64,000 bases of DNA from Epiperipatus broadwayi (Eukaryota > Onychophora > Udeonychophora > Euonychophora > Peripatidae). Shown one piece after another: positions 25,330 to 37,900 of this stretch. The stretch is taken from assembly GCA_028023455.1 (NCBI GenBank), contig JAQFVV010000287.1, positions 186,001 to 250,000 of the forward strand, in the 5' to 3' direction. A program made the translations under genes and the position numbers. How positions within the stretch are numbered: the first letter of the stretch is position 1; each line of letters begins with the position of its first letter. Below the pieces are notes generated by a model, which worked only from the letters and a program-made list of their open reading frames with translations, had not been told where the DNA came from and did not search any database.

Positions 25330-25680
25330 TACTAAATTTAGTTTAGACCCACTCTGTCCTATGTGTAGCAGACAGGAAGAAACTATTGAACACATCCTCA
25401 GGAAATGTGAAGCATGTAAATCCTTCAGGAGGCTTATTCAACAGTGGATTGCAGGAAGGAAACTGAAAATTATGTCACTTGCCAACACCATCTGGATAGT
25501 CAGATGTAATAAGACATTTGAAAGCAGAACGGTGATTGACCTGGAAGATTGCATGATAAAGACATTTGTGAAATTAAGATAAAAAGACAAGCAGATGGTC
25601 AAGCCCCATCTGGCAGCTGATACATGGGAAAAGACATCCTTTTGACAAATTGAATAGAGCACCACTGATCTAAGCCACAT
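25330..25680 (+). pseudogene. LINE C-terminal zinc-knuckle fragment
   Basis: Reads LCPMCSRQEETIEHILRKC then EACKSF in one open frame. C-P-x-C-xxxE-E-T-x-x-H-x-x-x-x-C is the CCHC-type motif at the C-terminus of many non-LTR reverse transcriptases. The frame stays open to 25582; beyond the stop the same frame reads ADTWEKTSF. About 250 bp of non-coding sequence beyond may be its 3' UTR. No RT core remains. Confidence 0.62.
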
Positions 25681-25689
25681 TGATTACAA

Positions 25690-26200
25690 CCCCATCTAAA
25701 ACCAACCATATCAAGGAACTAACCAATGCTCAACAACTCATGCTTGTTGATCCTTAACTCATTTTGCAAATCAATACAGAATACAGTGAAACTTGTAAAC
25801 TGTTCATACATCACAACCCCTATTGACCCAGATCGAGTTTCATATCTAATTTAGTCCCTATTTTGGCACTTAACCCCTTTACCTAAAGTTACCATCAATG
25901 TATTTCCTTCCCTTTTGACTCTCTTTAATGCAAATTATTATAGTTATAAATTTCTTTTGAAAGATAAATTTAGTTTTAGTTATTAATTAATTGTGATTTG
26001 TCTCTTTGAGAGTTGTCTAATAATTTTATAAAACATAAAATTATAGGAAAAATTAGAAAGATGTTTTATATACAGAATACCTGTGTTTTGTATTACACTT
26101 TATAATAATATTAAAAAAACAGGTACTAAATTTCAAATATATTTTGACTTTTATACTAAATTCAAGAATAAGTGATATAAATTTACGACCTTAAAATTAC
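25690..26200. other. Intron, no feature recognised
   Basis: Probable LINE 3' UTR grading into AT-rich intron up to the donor of the exon at 26201-26329. Confidence 0.45.
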
Positions 26201-26329
26201 CTTCCGGATTCCAAAACACATAACTGATATTAAAATAGTATTTTCCACTATAATTAGGTACAGCAGTAATTGTAATTTTTTTCTTCATCCATGAAACAAT
26301 TTCAAACATCTGTGGCTTAATTGAAAAGG
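26201..26329 (-). CDS. Host gene exon 4 of 8: beta-sandwich strand
   Basis: Exon of 129 nt: two bases, 42 codons, one base. The acceptor ends TGAAAATATAG with a T-rich tract just upstream; the donor is GAAG/GTAATTTT. It encodes FSIKPQMFEIVSWMKKK, then ITITAVPNYSGKYYFN and ISYVFWNPE. The order F-x-I-x-P ... K-x-I-x-I-x-x-x-P-x-x-x-G-x-Y is the usual second half of an ASH/MSP-like domain, where the P-x-x-x-G-x-Y turn precedes the last strands. The following 8.4-kb intron holds two LINE tails, a Merlin remnant and a hAT MITE. Confidence 0.85.
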
Positions 26330-26543
26330 CTATATTTTCAATAAATAAAATAAAAAAACAAATTAATATATATAATTTTTTTTTCTTTAAAGTTAAAAAT
26401 TATTTATTTTGTTAATAAATTGTCAGTTAGATAATTTCTTTGTTTATATGTTTGTGATTCCATGCATGTAAATAACATTTAATATATATATATATTTTTA
26501 ATAAAAATAAAAAATAAAATTTCCTCATTTTAGTGCAAATCAC

Positions 26544-26645
26544 TTTGAAATCTTAAATAATCAAATGGTTTATTGTTCGAAAATTCACAAGGAGTTCTTT
26601 GCACTGAAAATGATAGTTCTGAAACGGCAATCTGTAGACTTTGAG
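26544..26645 (-). CDS. Host gene exon 3 of 8
   Basis: Exon of 102 nt: two bases, 33 codons, one base. The acceptor is TTATTAATTCTTCAG. The donor AAA/GTGATTTG is weaker than the others but gives the phase the next exon needs. It encodes QSLQIAVSELSFSV followed by QRTPCEFSNNKPFDYLRFQ, alternating hydrophobic residues that fit a beta strand plus linker. The intron to the next exon is only 214 bp, the shortest seen. A minus-strand open frame runs past both splice sites (26530-26721); I trimmed it using phase and splice signals. Confidence 0.7.
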
Positions 26646-29600
26646 CTGAAGAATTAATAACCAAAATATAATTACTTTTATAAAACAGAAACCATGGAGT
26701 AATTACATGCTTATGTGGCAAAATTCGTTCTCAGGAACAAAGACTAATTATTAAGAATATTAAACATACTGCTGTAATTAATATATATTAAACAGTTTTA
26801 TAAATATCAATAAAAAATATACAGAAAAAAAGATGGAAAATTGTGTGATATTAAGTAACAAATAAAGATCACTTAAAAACCCACTATCAGGATTGTCAAA
26901 AAAATACACATTAGACATTAAGTAAGTAATTTAGAAAGTTATTTAGATCTTTAAATATATATATATAAACAAAGTTCATATCAAAAAGTTATGGAAATAA
27001 CTTTTTGTAATGTGCTTGAATTGCACTGCAGTAATATTTCATATCAGATGATTTGGAGACTATGATATCGATTAACTGAAATAGGTTTTATGAAAATATT
27101 GGGTTGTTATTAGCTATAACAGATCATCAAAAACTCAAGTTTGGCTCTAACTATCAAGTCTCATTTCATCATTCAAAATATGATGGGGGCGTTTGCATCA
27201 TTATTGCTGCTGCAATATCTAGTAACTGACATATAAAAATGATTGCTCAAGTTTTTCACAAACAATTTTTAGTATTTTTCTGCATAAACTGTTTTTACAT
27301 CTTGTTGATGTCTGTGATTCAATGCACCTCTAACCAAATCTATGATCAATCCTTTCTCAGTTATGTCTTAACAATTGATAAAATTATTGCTATTGAAAAT
27401 ATTGTTCCAATGCTCCACCATATATCAATATTTCTTCATGGATCCTATTTGTCCATATTTCCTTTGATTTGGTTGCCTTGAAAATATTATTTAATGGCTC
27501 AGAACTATTGATTTGTCTAGTATTTGTTGCTGGAGGGGGGGGTAAAGTTATTATTAATCATCAACAATCTAATTCTCTATAAATATATCAATTAATACTT
27601 GATGAATAATTCTTATAATTTTATTTATGGTAAAAAATAATAATATTTTTTTCCAACAGATATAAACATTTTCTTTGATACACATTCAGTCTCAAAATCA
27701 CTTAAAAAATTGTCAAAATAATTTTGGATTCTATAATATATTAAAAATTTGATCACTTGTTTATTTATTGATAAAGTTATTGTTTAATAATCATTTTTAA
27801 TGTATATTTATTATATTACACTATTCTAATTGTAATAAAATAAATAGAAAGTTGTTCAGATGGTCATGATATATGAGCATCAGGTACTCTCAAATTCCTT
27901 ATTTTATCGATGTTCTAAACTGCATGTGAAAATATGATTTCCAGGTATTGACATTCATCATCATGTTAATATTTTTTTTTACTTTAAACTTTATTAAAAT
28001 ATACTAATTTATGAAATAAACATCTCCATCAAAAGCCATTCTAAAGTTAAGCAAATGCTAAGAATATAGGATATTACTTTCAAATAAGTAACAAACTAAA
28101 GCCTTTATTATTATACTTAGAAAACATAAAATATTTAAAATTGTTTACTAACCATAAACTAGTAATAATAATTTTTATAACCATCAAAGATAGAAATTTC
28201 ATCCATTATGCTGTTTTTTTTTTCATATATTAAAATAATCACACACATAATATAAAATATCATTATATAACAGCAATAATTTTATATATATATTGTAACC
28301 AAAAAGCCCTTACCCCAGACTGTAACAATTTAAATTAATACAATCCAGTCATGGCTAGGTTACACCATGAAAGCTAATCGCAGTATTACTTGAAGGTTCA
28401 ACAAGTTAACTAATTAAACTATTATTTTTTTAATTAACTAAAATTCTCCTTAATTACTGGATTTCAAACGATATTCTCAAATCTTAATTTATGATTTATA
28501 ATTATTCTTTCGATGACTGTTTCTTAAAACCACACTATGACCTTAATTTACACTTTTTATTTGTTTAAGACTTGATGGCACACTATAGACAAGATGGTAT
28601 AATCTATGAAACCGCTAATCATTATGTGGTGAATACAGGCCATTAAACCGGATAGTAATAATTATAATCTGCTCCATAACATCATAAATGATAGTGCATC
28701 ATGTATTCAGGTTTAAAGTACAGAAATGTTATATACAGTAAATGCTTTGCAATGGAAGATAAACAGTATGAATTTTAAGTTATTTCTTCATTAACCCAAA
28801 TATTCAATTAAATCAATACCAATGAAACTGTTAGGAATAGGTAAGGCATCTGTTACAATTTTAGAAAATGGGTTCAACTGTTCTACTGGCTAGCAAATTA
28901 ATTATTAATTTAGGTATTAATGTGAATATCAATAAAGATAACAGATTCTGGATATATTCCAGAATTGACAAAGCAAAGCAGCAATGATGCAGAAGGTAAA
29001 TAGAATTTTATTATATTTTATACATCACAAAATACTTAAGAATAAGCATTAAAATATTCTGTGGATGCTCCAGTAAACCTTGTATACATCATCATCAGGG
29101 ACAATATGTGTTCTACAATTTGTGGTCTATTTACTATGTTGGATTTCTGACTCTATATGTGATTAATAGCAATGGTACAAATAAATTAGGTTATCAAATT
29201 AACATTTATTTATGACTCAACAAATATGAAAATAGTAATTGGTTAACAATATTCATAATTTTACATAAACAATAAATAATATAAAATAACATCACATATA
29301 ATTGTTCTACATGAACAATGTAAATAAATCAATTATTTTATTTTATGTAAATAAATCAATTATTTTATATAGCGCGATGTTTATAAACTGTAATATTTAA
29401 ACAGCATTAATTGGGTAAGTAAATAAACAAAATAAAATACTAACATATATACTTATTTCTGTGTATGGATATGTGCATGAGTTTCAGATGATACAATCTA
29501 AAAATTTATTACAAATGTATTGATTTTTATTCTTATGGGGACAAGAGAGATTCAAATTCAGATAATGGCACCTTCAATACATCAAAACCAGAACCTATGC

Positions 29601-32600
29601 ACTTATACCAAAATTATAATAACAATGACAACAATTGGAATTGATAAACCTATGAAATTTGACTATAATGAGATTTGAAATCAAAAGAAAATATAAACTC
29701 CAACTCAGCTGAGTTGGGATACCATATAATTTATCTATAATGAATTATGACCATAATTCATTTAATGCCCTTTTATGGCTGATAACAGAATACTGCAACT
29801 AACATTAAGAGAAGTAAAACAATGTAAGTATTATAATGTATGGAGATGATACTCAAACATAGATTTGTATAACGAGGATCAATAATATATCTGTGGATGT
29901 ATTCATCCATACAAGGAATAGCGAGTAGTACATACCCTGTGGGTTTTCTAATCCTCATCAGAGCAACTAGCCTAATTGCAAAATGTTCAGTGGATTAACC
30001 ACCAGCACTGAAACAAACTTAAAAGATGTACAAACCAAGAGTAATAATTATTTTGCAGATTAACAATCAACACAGAATGATATAAAGAATATAAGATGAA
30101 CACTTACTTCCCAGATAAATTAGAAACAAATCACCAAAAAATATAATAAAAATTCTATTACAGGAAACAATTGAGACTAAATTGTATAAAAATATTACTT
30201 AGTATTATAACATGAGTATGAGCACAGAACCCTAGCAAAACATACAGGATTAAGCCATGTGATAATGATATGTTATACATTCATTGTTCCCTAAATTGAC
30301 TCTTGTCAGATCCTTAGTTAACAAGTAATTATTTTACACAATAAATTATATATACCGTGAACTTATATATTTACAAGATAACATAAAATATAAAAAATAA
30401 AAAAAAATGCATTTTCATTAAATTACTACACTAGGTTCAAGTACATGTTATTTAAATCCATTGGCTATTAGCCAATTAATTAATAGCACACTTCTTAACT
30501 TAATGACAGATGTAATTCAAATAAATATTTCTTCTTTTTTTAAAACAACACAGAATCTTAAAAGTTAATTATACACTTCTTCATCTCTATTTATAAGGAA
30601 TGCCCATAAGTTAGTTGATTTGTACATAGGTTCTCAGAGAATTCATGATATTTGAGAGTTAGCATAGATATTTAAATCAAATGAAATTGCATGGTTTTGT
30701 TTTAGTGATTATTCCGAAATTGAAATGTTTTACTATCTTTAATTTACAAATGTCGAGGACAAAAAATGATTATTAAAGCGAAATAATTGTCTCACGAATA
30801 CTATAACAGCTAAAATAGTTTCCTGGTCAGCTGTTATTTCTTTGAACACTATTGTAATTTCAAAAAGATAACTCACAATGTTGCTTCTAATATAAGTTTA
30901 GAATGGGATTATAATTAATTCTTCGTTCAGGCACTAATGTACAAAATATTAAGACAACATTTCTTCTGCACATATATAATATTACTAGAGGTGTTAGAAT
31001 TGTTAAGTAAAACACTATATGCCAAGTTAAATACAGCATTTCATTTCATACATATAGAACACTTCCTTATGTGTTAAAGTTCATGAAAGTAAACTTATCC
31101 TGGGTTAAATATAATACCTCATTCACATATATATAATATCGTATTAAAGTTATGGAGGTAAAATTTTATCACAAGGCTAAAGATAGTTTTTAAACAAGAA
31201 ATTTCAAGGAGACTGCCCTCTTATAACTTTTATTCCTGTTGTCACTGTCAATAATAATTCCTGTGCATTTCAGTTGTAGACCTAGTGGAAGATTATCAGC
31301 AGCTAGACCAACGGTTGGAAGACTTGAACAGATTAGTTAAAATTTAACTATACATTTTTGCTGCTAATATTTGATAATATTGCAACTTAAATTATTTAAC
31401 AGAAATTTCAATTTAACTTCCTTCTTCACCTTTATATATATTCTCTCCCTTTTAAAAAAGTTTTTATTTTCGTTATATGCTTAACAATAATAATAATAAT
31501 AAAAATTATTATACACTTGCTGTCATTACAGCAGTTCTCAAAAAAAAATCTCTCTGGCAGTTCTAATTTTTTTTTAGCTAATTAAATTTCTTCCCATTTG
31601 CATATCTGTTTTAAAAAAATGAAAGAAAAAACTGTGTTTATCTTACATATTCTGTAAATTAATTTAAAAGAAATTAAATAAATCTTTTAATTAAACTAAA
31701 ATAATCTCTAGGATTATTTAAAGAGAAAAACAAATAATAATTATTTGTTTTTATTTATTTTACTAAGCTTAATGTATTAGACTTGCACTTTCAGGTTAAG
31801 CACATTTTATTTAAATTAGTATTTGGAAACATATCAAAACTAATATATGAAAGAAAGAAAAATTATATAATAAGTAAAGCAAAAAAAAATGGAATTATAT
31901 AATGCCAGCCATGATAATCAAGTCATCTGGAAGAATATAGAAATTTTTACTAGTTTTACCTAGCTATTTATATTTTGTACCAAAATGTAAGGTTACATTA
32001 TATATATATAATTAAAACAAAAGCTTTTTTGGTGAAGATGTTTTGCTCTTATAAGTGATATAAATTATTTTAAAACTTCAATTTACACTACATACTTACT
32101 TAGCAACATAATAGTTTATATCACATTGACAAGTGTAAAAAAATTTTGCTGAAAAAAGTTTTTCTGTATTTTTACAATATATATATACAATTAATGTTAT
32201 CATATGATATTTTATATGTATGATAATTTTCGTAATATATAAAGGATTTGAATGGAAAAGCATAAAATCTTGGGAGAAATCCAGAATGAATTTTTTCAAA
32301 AATATAGATTAAAAAATCATTTATTTATCTTGATTCACTTGAATGAAATAAGTTATAGGAAAAATAAATAATTATAAAAATTTTGGATACAGGAAAGGAC
32401 TTATGATTAAAGTATATATAAATAAATTATGAAAAAATTCTTTAAAATGTAAAAATATATTTAAGGTTGTTAAATCCATTTTAGACAACATTACATCAAT
32501 CATGGTGATTGTTGACTATTTGTGTAAAAATTAAAATATTTTTATTCTCCTACTATTTTATTGGAAGTAATATAATTTTCTACTTCTTCTTTTCCTATCT

Positions 32601-33200
32601 ATTGATTTCTACTTTAACATATACCATTTACACCTTTCTTAAACACTTTATCAATACTTTTATTTATATTTATTTTGGGGTAAGAACAATAATTTTATAA
32701 ACAATTATTAATAATAATTAGAATTTTCAAAGGTTAAAAGAAAAAGTTAAAGAAAATGACAATAGAGGGAGTGTTAAACAAGTACAAATTTTGCATTTTT
32801 TCAGTTGGGTTTTGGAAATAGAATTAACAAGTGGTATGTAATTTTTGTAATATAAAAAAATAATTTGTAATGTGGGAAATAATTTATAAAAATATTTAAT
32901 AAAAATAAGAAAAAATTAGAAGTTGCTTTTATAATATAAGTAAAATGATAATATGTATTAAATAGTAAAATATGTGTTAATGTTATAATTATATTAAATA
33001 ATATTTTTAAAAAATAAAATGAAGTGATATAAAATAAATTAATATAAAATATTGATAGAATTATTTAAAAAGTAAAGTAATAAAATGGGAAATGATTATT
33101 TATAAAGGTCATATTAAAATGTATATTTATTTTTGTTTATATTGTGTATTTAATTATGTATATCAATATGTGGATAAGTGTATTAATTGTATAATTATAT
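26646..33200. other. Long quiet intron segment
   Basis: About 6.5 kb without a recognisable element. Two places hold TGATGATG/CTGATGAG strings on the minus strand (29090-29100 and 29953-29965), similar to the hammerhead-like core at 33.2 kb but without a convincing stem. A short exon-like frame lies at 31274-31347. A 27-bp palindrome of AAAAACAAATAAT type is at about 31725-31751. The 80-codon plus frame at 27239-27481 and 61-codon minus frame at 29773-29958 show no family signal. Confidence 0.5.
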
Positions 33201-33218
33201 ATTTGAATATTGTAGCTG

Positions 33219-33245
33219 TGATGATGACTGCAGGTCAGTCGAAAC
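33219..33245 (+). ncRNA. Hammerhead-ribozyme-like core
   Basis: TGATGA, a 5-bp stem GACTG/CAGTC with loop CAGGT, then GAAAC. This is the order of the hammerhead catalytic core (CUGAUGA, stem II, GAAA), which is known from the terminal repeats of Penelope-like elements. Here the first C of the core is G and no stem I/III partner with a cleavage triplet is obvious, so it may be inactive or a coincidence. Flanking TAGC/GCTA can pair. Confidence 0.35.
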
Positions 33246-33259
33246 TGCTAGTTTGATAT

Positions 33260-34580
33260 AAATAAAAGTATTGATAAAGTCTTTAAGAAAGGTGTAAATG
33301 GTATATTTTATTGGAATATAAAAATGAAAAGAATAATTCTTATATTCCATAAAATGAATCTAATAAAGAGGATAAATTTTTGGCAATCCTTAAGAATTAC
33401 TAGTAATTCACAATCAAAGGTAGTAACAATGAAAAAGTGATAGGGTTATAAAAGTGACAATCTATAAGCCTTATCACAGAGGACATTACACAGTTGGTAA
33501 AGATTGCAAGTTATTGGTTTCTCTTGCATACAAATATTTTGTTCAAGGTATTCTTGCTGTTGTGGTTTTCAAAAAAATATTTTCTTATATAAATTTTCTT
33601 CCTCATTGTCAGCATTTTTTACTACCTATAGTCGCATGAGCAATTAAAAATAAATGGGGGGGGTGAACAAATGATAAATTTTAACTGCAGTAAAACTTTA
33701 AATTTCAGCAATTGCAGAAATATTCCTTGAAAATCTTATGTATTCTTAATTTTAATTAGATGTAAACAATACTTTATTTCTTTGGATGATTAACAATCAT
33801 TTATTTTTATTTAAGAAAAAAATGTCACAACAACGATATAACCAAAGAAATATTTATTTTATAAAAATTAAATTGCAATAGGTTATAATAATTTCATTTC
33901 TTACAAAATAAATTTCAAAACAATATAACTTTTTCATTGTAATCTTGGACATTTTGATGTATTATTGCTTCCATAAACTCCTACATTAACTGCTAATTAC
34001 TCTAAAGCAGTTATTGTTACTTTTGGTTAGTTGCAAAAATACTATTTTAAAAACTTTTTCAGGCATTACTCTCAAATTTTTGTTTTCTTCATACTGAATT
34101 GTCATTTTTCCAGAAAACTATGATTAACTTCCGTCTTTATAATTCTTAAAAAAATGATATTTTCATGGTTTTTGATGCTAACATTTTGTTGGAGTTATTG
34201 ATTCTTGCTATTTTCAAGAACCCTAATAACATCTTTTTCTTTATATCCATCATAATTATTAGAAGTTAGTTTTTAACAATTTTTTTTTAATTTTTCATTT
34301 ATTCAATTGATTGGAAGGTTAAATGACATTTGAGCAACATTTTATTAAATTGGCCAAAAATACACACACATTCTCTTTTTATTCTCTCTATTTCACTCTC
34401 TCCCCATTCTTTTTAATTCAATTTCCTTATTTTGAGAATCAATTCATATTCATTAGCTCTAGTGACAGCCATTCTTATAACTTAACTTTAACTTGCACAT
34501 ATTTGGAATGATAAAGTTTCCACATAATTTTTTCCATGAAAAAAAAGAATGCCTAATATTTTTTATTCAATAAGTAATAT
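33260..34580. other. Intron or Penelope 5' flank, nothing recognised
   Basis: AT-rich DNA between the hammerhead-like motif and the first coding traces of the Penelope element. It includes a G7 run at 33656-33662. Confidence 0.45.
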
Positions 34581-34589
34581 CCACAAACT

Positions 34590-35578
34590 TATAATGGTAT
34601 GAATTTTGTCAATTTGTCAGATAAAAAGATACATTTAAGTCATGGAAATAAATGTGTGAGTGGTGCTTGGGATGGTTATAATTTGGAATTAAATGCAACT
34701 GTTCAAAATTCATTTGAAATATTTCCTGATGATAGTCATATTGCTGATCAAATTATTAAGAAAACTAATTATCATAAATTTAATGTGATTTCATATGAAA
34801 ATTCATGGGAACTGTCCATTTCAGAATTTAAACAGAAGCTTATGATTTGTTTAAAAGAAGATAAAGGGCTGTGGATGTGCTTATTAATGACAAAATGTCA
34901 GTATATTGAGAAAGTTAAAGTGCAAATGAAAAAACTTGTTTTCTTTTTGATTGAAGAATATAATATGGATGGTCAGAGAATAAAATTTATTAACAATATT
35001 TTTTAAAAAAGTAACAATAAAGCCATAAGTAATAATGTGTATTATAAGATATATCCTTTCTGCACTATATGTCCTTGTATCTTTGCAAACATAAAATTAC
35101 ATAAAGAAGGTAATCCTTTGTGAATTATGATTGATATTGGTGATTCATTTATATATCAAACTTCTAAATATGTTAGTAATCTGTTACAAGAGTTTTTAGG
35201 ATTTAGGGAAAATACTATTACTTCATCTTTTGATTTTGTAGATAGAGTTAAAAATATAGTGATTGAGAGTAATGTTATTGCTTCATTAGATGTGACAGAA
35301 ATGTATAGTTTTAGTGATAGAGTGGATTCCATAAAAATAATTGAACATGTATTAAAGAATAAAGATGTTTATAAATACATGATAAAATTTGTTATTGATT
35401 CTTTAAAAAATTTTGATAACATTGTTGCTTCTTTTGAAGGTGGATATTAGAAAATGGTTAAAGATTGATCCATTGGTCTGCCTGTTGTTGCACAAGTTTG
35501 CAATTTTGTTTTGTAATGATTATATTATGCTTTAATGCAAATTGATAGTTATTAAATTAATAAACAATAATAATATTT
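34590..35578 (+). pseudogene. Penelope-like element 1, 5' portion (RT N-terminal half)
   Basis: A long open stretch at 34599-35006 begins MNFVNLSDKKIHLSHG and contains LKEDKGLWMCLLMTK, equal to the P-x-D-K-G-x-x-x-x-xM block ahead of the Penelope reverse transcriptase. Next comes NIKLHKEGNPL near 35090 (the KxHKxG block), then VIASLDVTEMYSF near 35270, where the D of motif A lies, and DWSIGLPVVAQVCNFVL near 35465 (the GxPxGxxxxP motif B region). Several frameshifts and stops. Coding sense stops dead near 35535 and resumes at 38819, so this and 38819-39680 are two halves of one element split by an insertion. Confidence 0.82.
35568..35578. repeat. Putative target duplication, left copy
   Basis: TAATAATATTT here and again at 38808-38818, flanking the minus-strand Penelope element. 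Penelope elements typically make duplications of about this size. The AT-rich string lowers its weight. Confidence 0.5.
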
Positions 35579-36551
35579 GGCTTAGCACTTTTGGGATATG
35601 TTAACTCCCATATTAATAGCCTTTATTGTTAGTGATACAGTGCAGTTGTTTTATATGCAAATCTATACAAACCTTTAACTCAACCATTTTTTTAAAATCA
35701 TGAAACATATATCTCATCTATTGATGGCATTTGGGTCATTGATAATGAAATATGCTTTTATTTTCCTTTTAGTATGATTTCTCTCAGAGCACACAATCTT
35801 GGCAATGTTGGGTTCAAACCTGTGGCTAGATGCCTTTTGTGATATAAGAATATTGATCTTTCTTCATTTTTATTCTGTGCACTTTTGTATACATGTGTGT
35901 TGAGCCACTCCAACATTGATAGTAGCCCAAATTTTACCATAGTATGTGGTACCACAACCTGCTTGTGGACAAGTTATTTTATATACTGCTTGGAGGCTTT
36001 GTTCTAGGTCAATTTTATTCTTGGCATTGTTAATCAGACTATTTGTGTTAGATGTGGTTCAAAAAACTACTTTAAACTCTTTGGAAAGATTTTTAGCAAG
36101 ATAATTAGCTACTTTAGGAATGTATGATAGTGTTATGTGTGCTTTGATATATTTAACTTGGTTGGCTATTAATCTTTTGTAGAACTGCTCAATTCTCTTA
36201 GTTATGGTACTGTATTTGAAACCCACATTTATCAAGTCTTTAATGTGATTGGTAATGTTGGTTTTTCTGTCAACTTCAAATTTGCATAGCTGATTTCTAA
36301 ACAAAAATGCTGAAAGTCCTGCTAATTTGTTTCTTATGTGCATTCGATATGGGGTGTGTGAATCCTCTGATTTCTAATGGTTTGATTAACATCCAGTAAT
36401 TGAGACATACTGCATCTCTTTGTATCAGAAGGTCCAAATATTTCACCTCCTGTTGTTCATTTTCCCATGAATCATTTATAGCTAATTTTGTAAGTGCCTG
36501 CATATCTCTTAATACATTCAACATTATGGTTCACAGCGCTGCTATAAACAT

Positions 36552-36563
36552 ATCAGCAATGTA
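36552..36563 (-). other. RT motif C of element 2, degenerate (YIAD)
   Basis: Codons TAC ATT GCT GAT sit where active Penelope reverse transcriptases have Y-x-D-D. The first catalytic aspartate is Ala here, alone enough to abolish polymerase activity. Confidence 0.75.
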
Positions 36564-36778
36564 TCTAGTATATATTAGTTTAGGGATTCCAGCATAGTAT
36601 TTGGGCAGAATTTTTTGTTCAAAATGAATAAGAAATATAATTGAAACTATGCCACTTAATGGAAGACCCATAGTCCAACCATCTTTTATAGTAAACCATT
36701 TCCCTTAATTTATTGTCATACTGTTTTCATCAAGCCATGATAGAAAATGTAATATAAAAGTTCATTCATGCTTTAGGG

Positions 36779-37900
36779 CAGTGGTCTTCAACCCTTGATC
36801 CACAGACCGGCACTGACCTGCAGAAGTTTTCTGCCAATCTGTGCTACACTGGCAGGAAAGTTTGTAATAATAAGATTTTAAACTTTTAATTAATACAAAC
36901 AATTTTTATTTATTTTTTCATCACAATTGCTTAAATAAAATTAATTATAAATCAAAATTTTATTTCAATTATTAGATAATACTATAATTACTAAATAATA
37001 ATCAAAGAAATTTATCTGAAAATGCAATCTTTAAAAGACAAAGTATCAATCTCATGATAATTGCACCACTCCTTACACATCAATTTCTATACCTAGTAGG
37101 CATTTCTGTATTGTGTCAGCTCATTTATTGGTCACATATAGCAAAATTTTTTATTGCATTTGTATAATCTTTTTATTTTGTGTGTGACATTTCTTTTTGA
37201 AATTGTAAACTTCACAAAATGGAGATAGATCATTGATGATGATTTTCCTTCATCGAGAACGTAAATCTATTATCGTTTTTTTTTAGCAAAATGATATCTT
37301 TATAATGATTGTTTTATTTCTATATGACACTTGACCAAAACAACTTTTTGTTCTGCTTCTTTTTTTTTTTAATTGGGTAAAAATGAGATTAAAATAACAC
37401 CAGATTCAAAATTTGAAAAAAAAGAAAAGTTTTTTATTATACAAACTCCATATATATATAACTTCATCTTGTATATTTAATATTAAATACAGATATTACA
37501 TTTATCATAATCATTGTCTAATTACACTAGCTGTGATATTTCCCAACATTCAGGTGAATAACATTTTATTTTTGCATGTTTTAACAATGAAATAATAAAT
37601 GTAGCAATGCAGGCACATTAATGAGAATGTAGTGTTTTCTGTAGCAGTATGACTGCACAACTTGAGGAAGTGTTCAGCATGTGAAGGTAAGCAACACCAT
37701 TACAATACACAATAACTAGTGAGTTGTTTTGGTCAGTTATAACATTTATGCTCATTTAAGGCTAAGCAGTTTAAATCTTTAAGAAAATTTATCTGAAGAC
37801 TTCTGCCGGTCTGCAAAATTTTATCCTTATTTTTGCCAATCCGCGAAATCTTATCCTTATTTTTGCCGATCTGCAGGGGTGAAAAGGTTGAATACCACTG
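36779..37900. mobile_element. Non-autonomous hAT element, 1122 bp
   Basis: Termini CAGTGGTCTTCAACCC and (right, reverse complement) CAGTGGTATTCAACCTTTTC are hAT-type inverted repeats. Flanked by an 8-bp target duplication CTTTAGGG (36771-36778) / CTTTAGGA (37901-37908), 7 of 8 bases identical. It lies inside the reverse transcriptase of Penelope element 2. No transposase frame is present; the 60-67 codon frames inside are chance. It shares both ends and flanks with the element at 45042-47100, in the opposite orientation. Confidence 0.92.

Noticed and set aside
29953-29965. CTGATGAGGATTAGAAAACC on the minus strand as a hammerhead core
   Set aside because: The segment between CTGATGA and GAAA cannot form stem II.
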